From Trichoplax adhaerens (lineage: Eukaryota; Placozoa; Uniplacotomia; Trichoplacea; Trichoplacidae), in the NCBI RefSeq assembly GCF_000150275.1, contig NW_002060958.1:340374-404373 (forward strand): a DNA stretch of 64,000 nucleotides, in the 5' to 3' direction. Under the pieces are notes generated by a model. The model saw nothing but the letters and a program-made list of their open reading frames with translations. It made no database searches and had not been told where the DNA came from. Shown here in pieces: positions 61,832-64,000 of this stretch (its first letter is position 1; each line of letters starts with the position of its first letter). The position numbers and the translations under genes were made by a program.

Positions 61832-62859
61832 CCTATAAGCCGAAAATCTTCTCTACTAGACGTCATATAGAAATTTTTTTAACCTGTATAATTCAAATCA
61901 TTATTTAATCACTAAAATATTTTTTTAAGCAATGAAGTTAATATCGAATTATGCCAGTTGCTACTAATAATATTTAAATACTCAAGTTGTTTCCAAATCA
62001 GCAATGAAGTATTTATTTTGCAAGTCCTTTGATTATGGCATTCGCTGTTATATTTGACATTAACCTTAAAGCATTTACATCGGTTCGTTGTATATGGCAT
62101 AAGGCAATAACAGAAAGAATATTTTTACAACGATCAAAATAGATTCTAATTGTGCAGTTTCCCTAAGAATAATGGCTACACTATGTTATACATCGCCTGT
62201 CGCTATACGAGTAAAAGATTGTTTACGTAAAATAAATTTTTTAGCATCGCAAAGTCTGTAAGTCAGGCCTTGCTGTGTATGAAACTTGTAATAGCTATCT
62301 ATAGAAACAGCAAAATAACACGATTACACATTTTTCAAATCGCCTTTACCTCTTTCAGGCTTAAGCTGCGGTATTACACGATGTTATCAACTGCGTAAGC
62401 TTTTAGTCGTTTGAATAATTTTTGCAGTTTGATTTTGCTTGTAACTGCAGATTCCTTTTTGCATTTCTGTATGAGCATTGGGCATTTGGCGCATTCATTA
62501 CTCTTTACATTCACATGTTATTATCACTGACATCTACCTACAATGTCAGACTTGCAGCAAATTAAGCATTCTCTCATTGGAATATTTAAAATGAATTAAT
62601 TCGTACGAATACATACTTAAGACTTTTAATGTGTACGAACAAGTAGGAAAAAGTAATGGAAATATGATAAAACTAGCGAAATTCTAGTACTTTTATCGAT
62701 CTAGCAACGTTTTTGCAGTACATTAAATATTCTATTAACTATCGAACGTTACCAAAAGATTCAGTAAATAATTTATCTTTTAATGTTAAATAAAAGATAT
62801 TTAATGCAGCAATTGTATGCGTATAACGTAAAAACAAACAAATTAATTTAGCTTTGATT
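61832..62859. other. Intergenic region downstream of copy H
   Basis: AT-rich. A 62-codon frame on the minus strand (61912-62100) is unsupported. Nothing else recognised. Confidence 0.4.
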
Positions 62860-64000
62860 TTAACATGAAACAGTGCTGTTAGCTTCAGAATTATCGTTTA
62901 ACAAGTCGTAATCGTCATGTTTCTTAGGATATCCAAAAGCATTTCTTAGTATATTTAAAATATATCTAAATTGAATCTCGCCATTATTAATGAATCGATT
63001 ATTCTGCGAATTTGCATTATTCAGCTGATTCATATTATCCAACTGATTCACATCATTTAACTGGTTAGTATTATTTGACTGACTGATATTATTCGACGTC
63101 GTGCTATCAAGTTGCAGCATTTCTTCATCATCGTCTGAGTTTTGATTAAAATTTACAAAAATCATCCGATATGCTTGAACTACAGGTTGAAAATGTATCC
63201 CTTCTGTACAAAAGAATTGATATCCTCTTCGATATTTAACAATATATGTAAGTAGAATCTCGTCAACTTCGTCTTCTGTTAATTCTGATATTTTAAGATG
63301 TTTAAGTGATAAAATTGTAGCTACATAGATAACAGGTGTTTTAGCTATAGCAGAATTTAACGATGAAAACGTTTGAATCTTATAATCCAGTAAAACTGTT
63401 AAAACAAATATGAAGAATAATCCGCTTACAAAAATAATATTGAAGAATACACGCCATAGACTGATTGATATTTGAGGAGCGTAATAACGTAGATATTGAT
63501 ATAACTCTAAAGGAATAGCAACAGGCTGATCGCAAGTTCTATCTTCGTGTTTCTTTTTATCTTTCTTCTCATCTTTATTGTCAGATTTATCGTTATCATT
63601 ACTTATGCCTTCATTACTATTTTTATCGTCTGCGTCAGCCACTTCTTTCGGATAGTAAATCTGAGTTAACTTTTTTTCGAAGCCTTCGATCTTGCTATTC
63701 TTTAAATATTGAGCTATATATTCTAGCATATGATTGATCTTTTCAGCTTGCGGACAATTAGTGCAGCCATTAATACACTGCTTTAATTTAACTTTAACAT
63801 TCCCATCTTGTAATATTTTATATTCAAAAATAATTTTCGAGTTTCCATCGATAATCTGATGGTTAGGCTTGCGATTCATCCATTCAACATAGATCTTGAT
63901 GTATTTTCGGATGTTAACATCTTCAAGCATTTCTGGTAAATCTATAAGGATATCATCGTATGCCATGGCTACATAGACTTCCAAATAACCTTGATTTGCT
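62860..64000 (-). CDS. Membrane protein family, copy H (5' end outside window)
   Basis: The 3' 380 codons of a second exon; the frame runs off the window in family sequence (NQGYLEV, equivalent to KQGYLRV in copy E). It keeps LPEMLEDVNIRKYIKI, KQCINGCTNC (replacing LLQCGFGCVKC), IPLELYQYLRYYAPQISIS, the last hydrophobic segments, and YRRGYQFFCTEGIHFQPV. Two additions are unique: a highly charged Asp/Lys/Asn insert (about 25 residues, DKSDNKDEKKDKKKHEDR) before IPLELY, and a C-terminal extension of about 100 residues with an Asn/Gln-rich run (NQLNDVNQLDNMNQLNN) and a final amphipathic ILNILRNAFGY. It looks like a functional, divergent subfamily member. Confidence 0.75.
   Translation of the reverse strand, partial: ANQGYLEVYVAMAYDDILIDLPEMLEDVNIRKYIKIYVEWMNRKPNHQIIDGNSKIIFEYKILQDGNVKVKLKQCINGCTNCPQAEKINHMLEYIAQYLKNSKIEGFEKKLTQIYYPKEVADADDKNSNEGISNDNDKSDNKDEKKDKKKHEDRTCDQPVAIPLELYQYLRYYAPQISISLWRVFFNIIFVSGLFFIFVLTVLLDYKIQTFSSLNSAIAKTPVIYVATILSLKHLKISELTEDEVDEILLTYIVKYRRGYQFFCTEGIHFQPVVQAYRMIFVNFNQNSDDDEEMLQLDSTTSNNISQSNNTNQLNDVNQLDNMNQLNNANSQNNRFINNGEIQFRYILNILRNAFGYPKKHDDYDLLNDNSEANSTVSC

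Overview
The window looks like nuclear DNA of a small-genome, AT-rich, early-branching animal. A placozoan of the Trichoplax type is my best guess, inferred from gene content and style and not tested by any search. Genes are split by short GT-AG introns, exon phases close perfectly when joined, and orthologues of metazoan genes (cyclin T, KLHL18, a lifeguard/TMBIM protein) are present. There is one 91-N assembly gap at 39761-39851. I see no tRNA, rRNA or CRISPR array.

Left third (1-22 kb): ordinary conserved genes. An unidentified minus-strand gene ends at 281. A ten-exon cyclin T gene (3681-6836, +) faces a Nop6-like RRM protein (8092-9736, -). A short unidentified plus-strand gene follows near 11.6-12.6 kb, then a three-exon KLHL18 (13675-16162, +) and a twelve-exon lifeguard gene (18013-22153, -). 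Two blocks (about 2.28-3.56 kb and 10.92-11.42 kb) are packed with the self-complementary words GTAC, TGTACA and CTGTACAG.

Middle (22.7-27 kb): a satellite of about 150 bp units, a second array of about 85-95 bp units, then an intact, intronless, bacterial-type murA (25211-26485) embedded in eukaryote-like sequence, followed by a probable two-exon small membrane-protein gene.

Right part (27-64 kb): a cluster of one gene family I cannot name. Each complete copy has a non-coding first exon with a conserved promoter, a coding exon of about 247-250 codons (signal peptide, Cys-rich ectodomain, one membrane segment) and a coding exon of about 625-630 codons (several membrane segments around a cytosolic domain with a conserved LLQCGFxC motif). 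Copies are at 28648-31552 (-), 33949-36888 (-), 40153-43087 (+, frameshifted), 47726-48541 (-, chimeric remnant), 49324-52258 (-), 54893-55450 (-, decayed), 57002-60518 (-, one in-frame stop), 61613-61831 (-, tail fragment) and 62860-64000 (-, cut by the window edge). Two copies lie in the arms of a large, nearly identical inverted duplication (26951-31853 and 39852-45123). The right arm carries a solo LTR missing from the left arm. A diverged pair of tandem arrays (24.1-24.9 and 45.4-46.0 kb) continues the inverted symmetry outward, but the murA block lies inside only the left side.

Functionally, the left genes are housekeeping or regulatory (transcription elongation, ribosome biogenesis, ubiquitin ligase adaptor, calcium/apoptosis control). 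The right cluster looks like a rapidly duplicating, lineage-restricted surface-protein family with births, deaths and mobile-element insertions visible side by side. The murA gene is the clearest sign of bacterial gene transfer.
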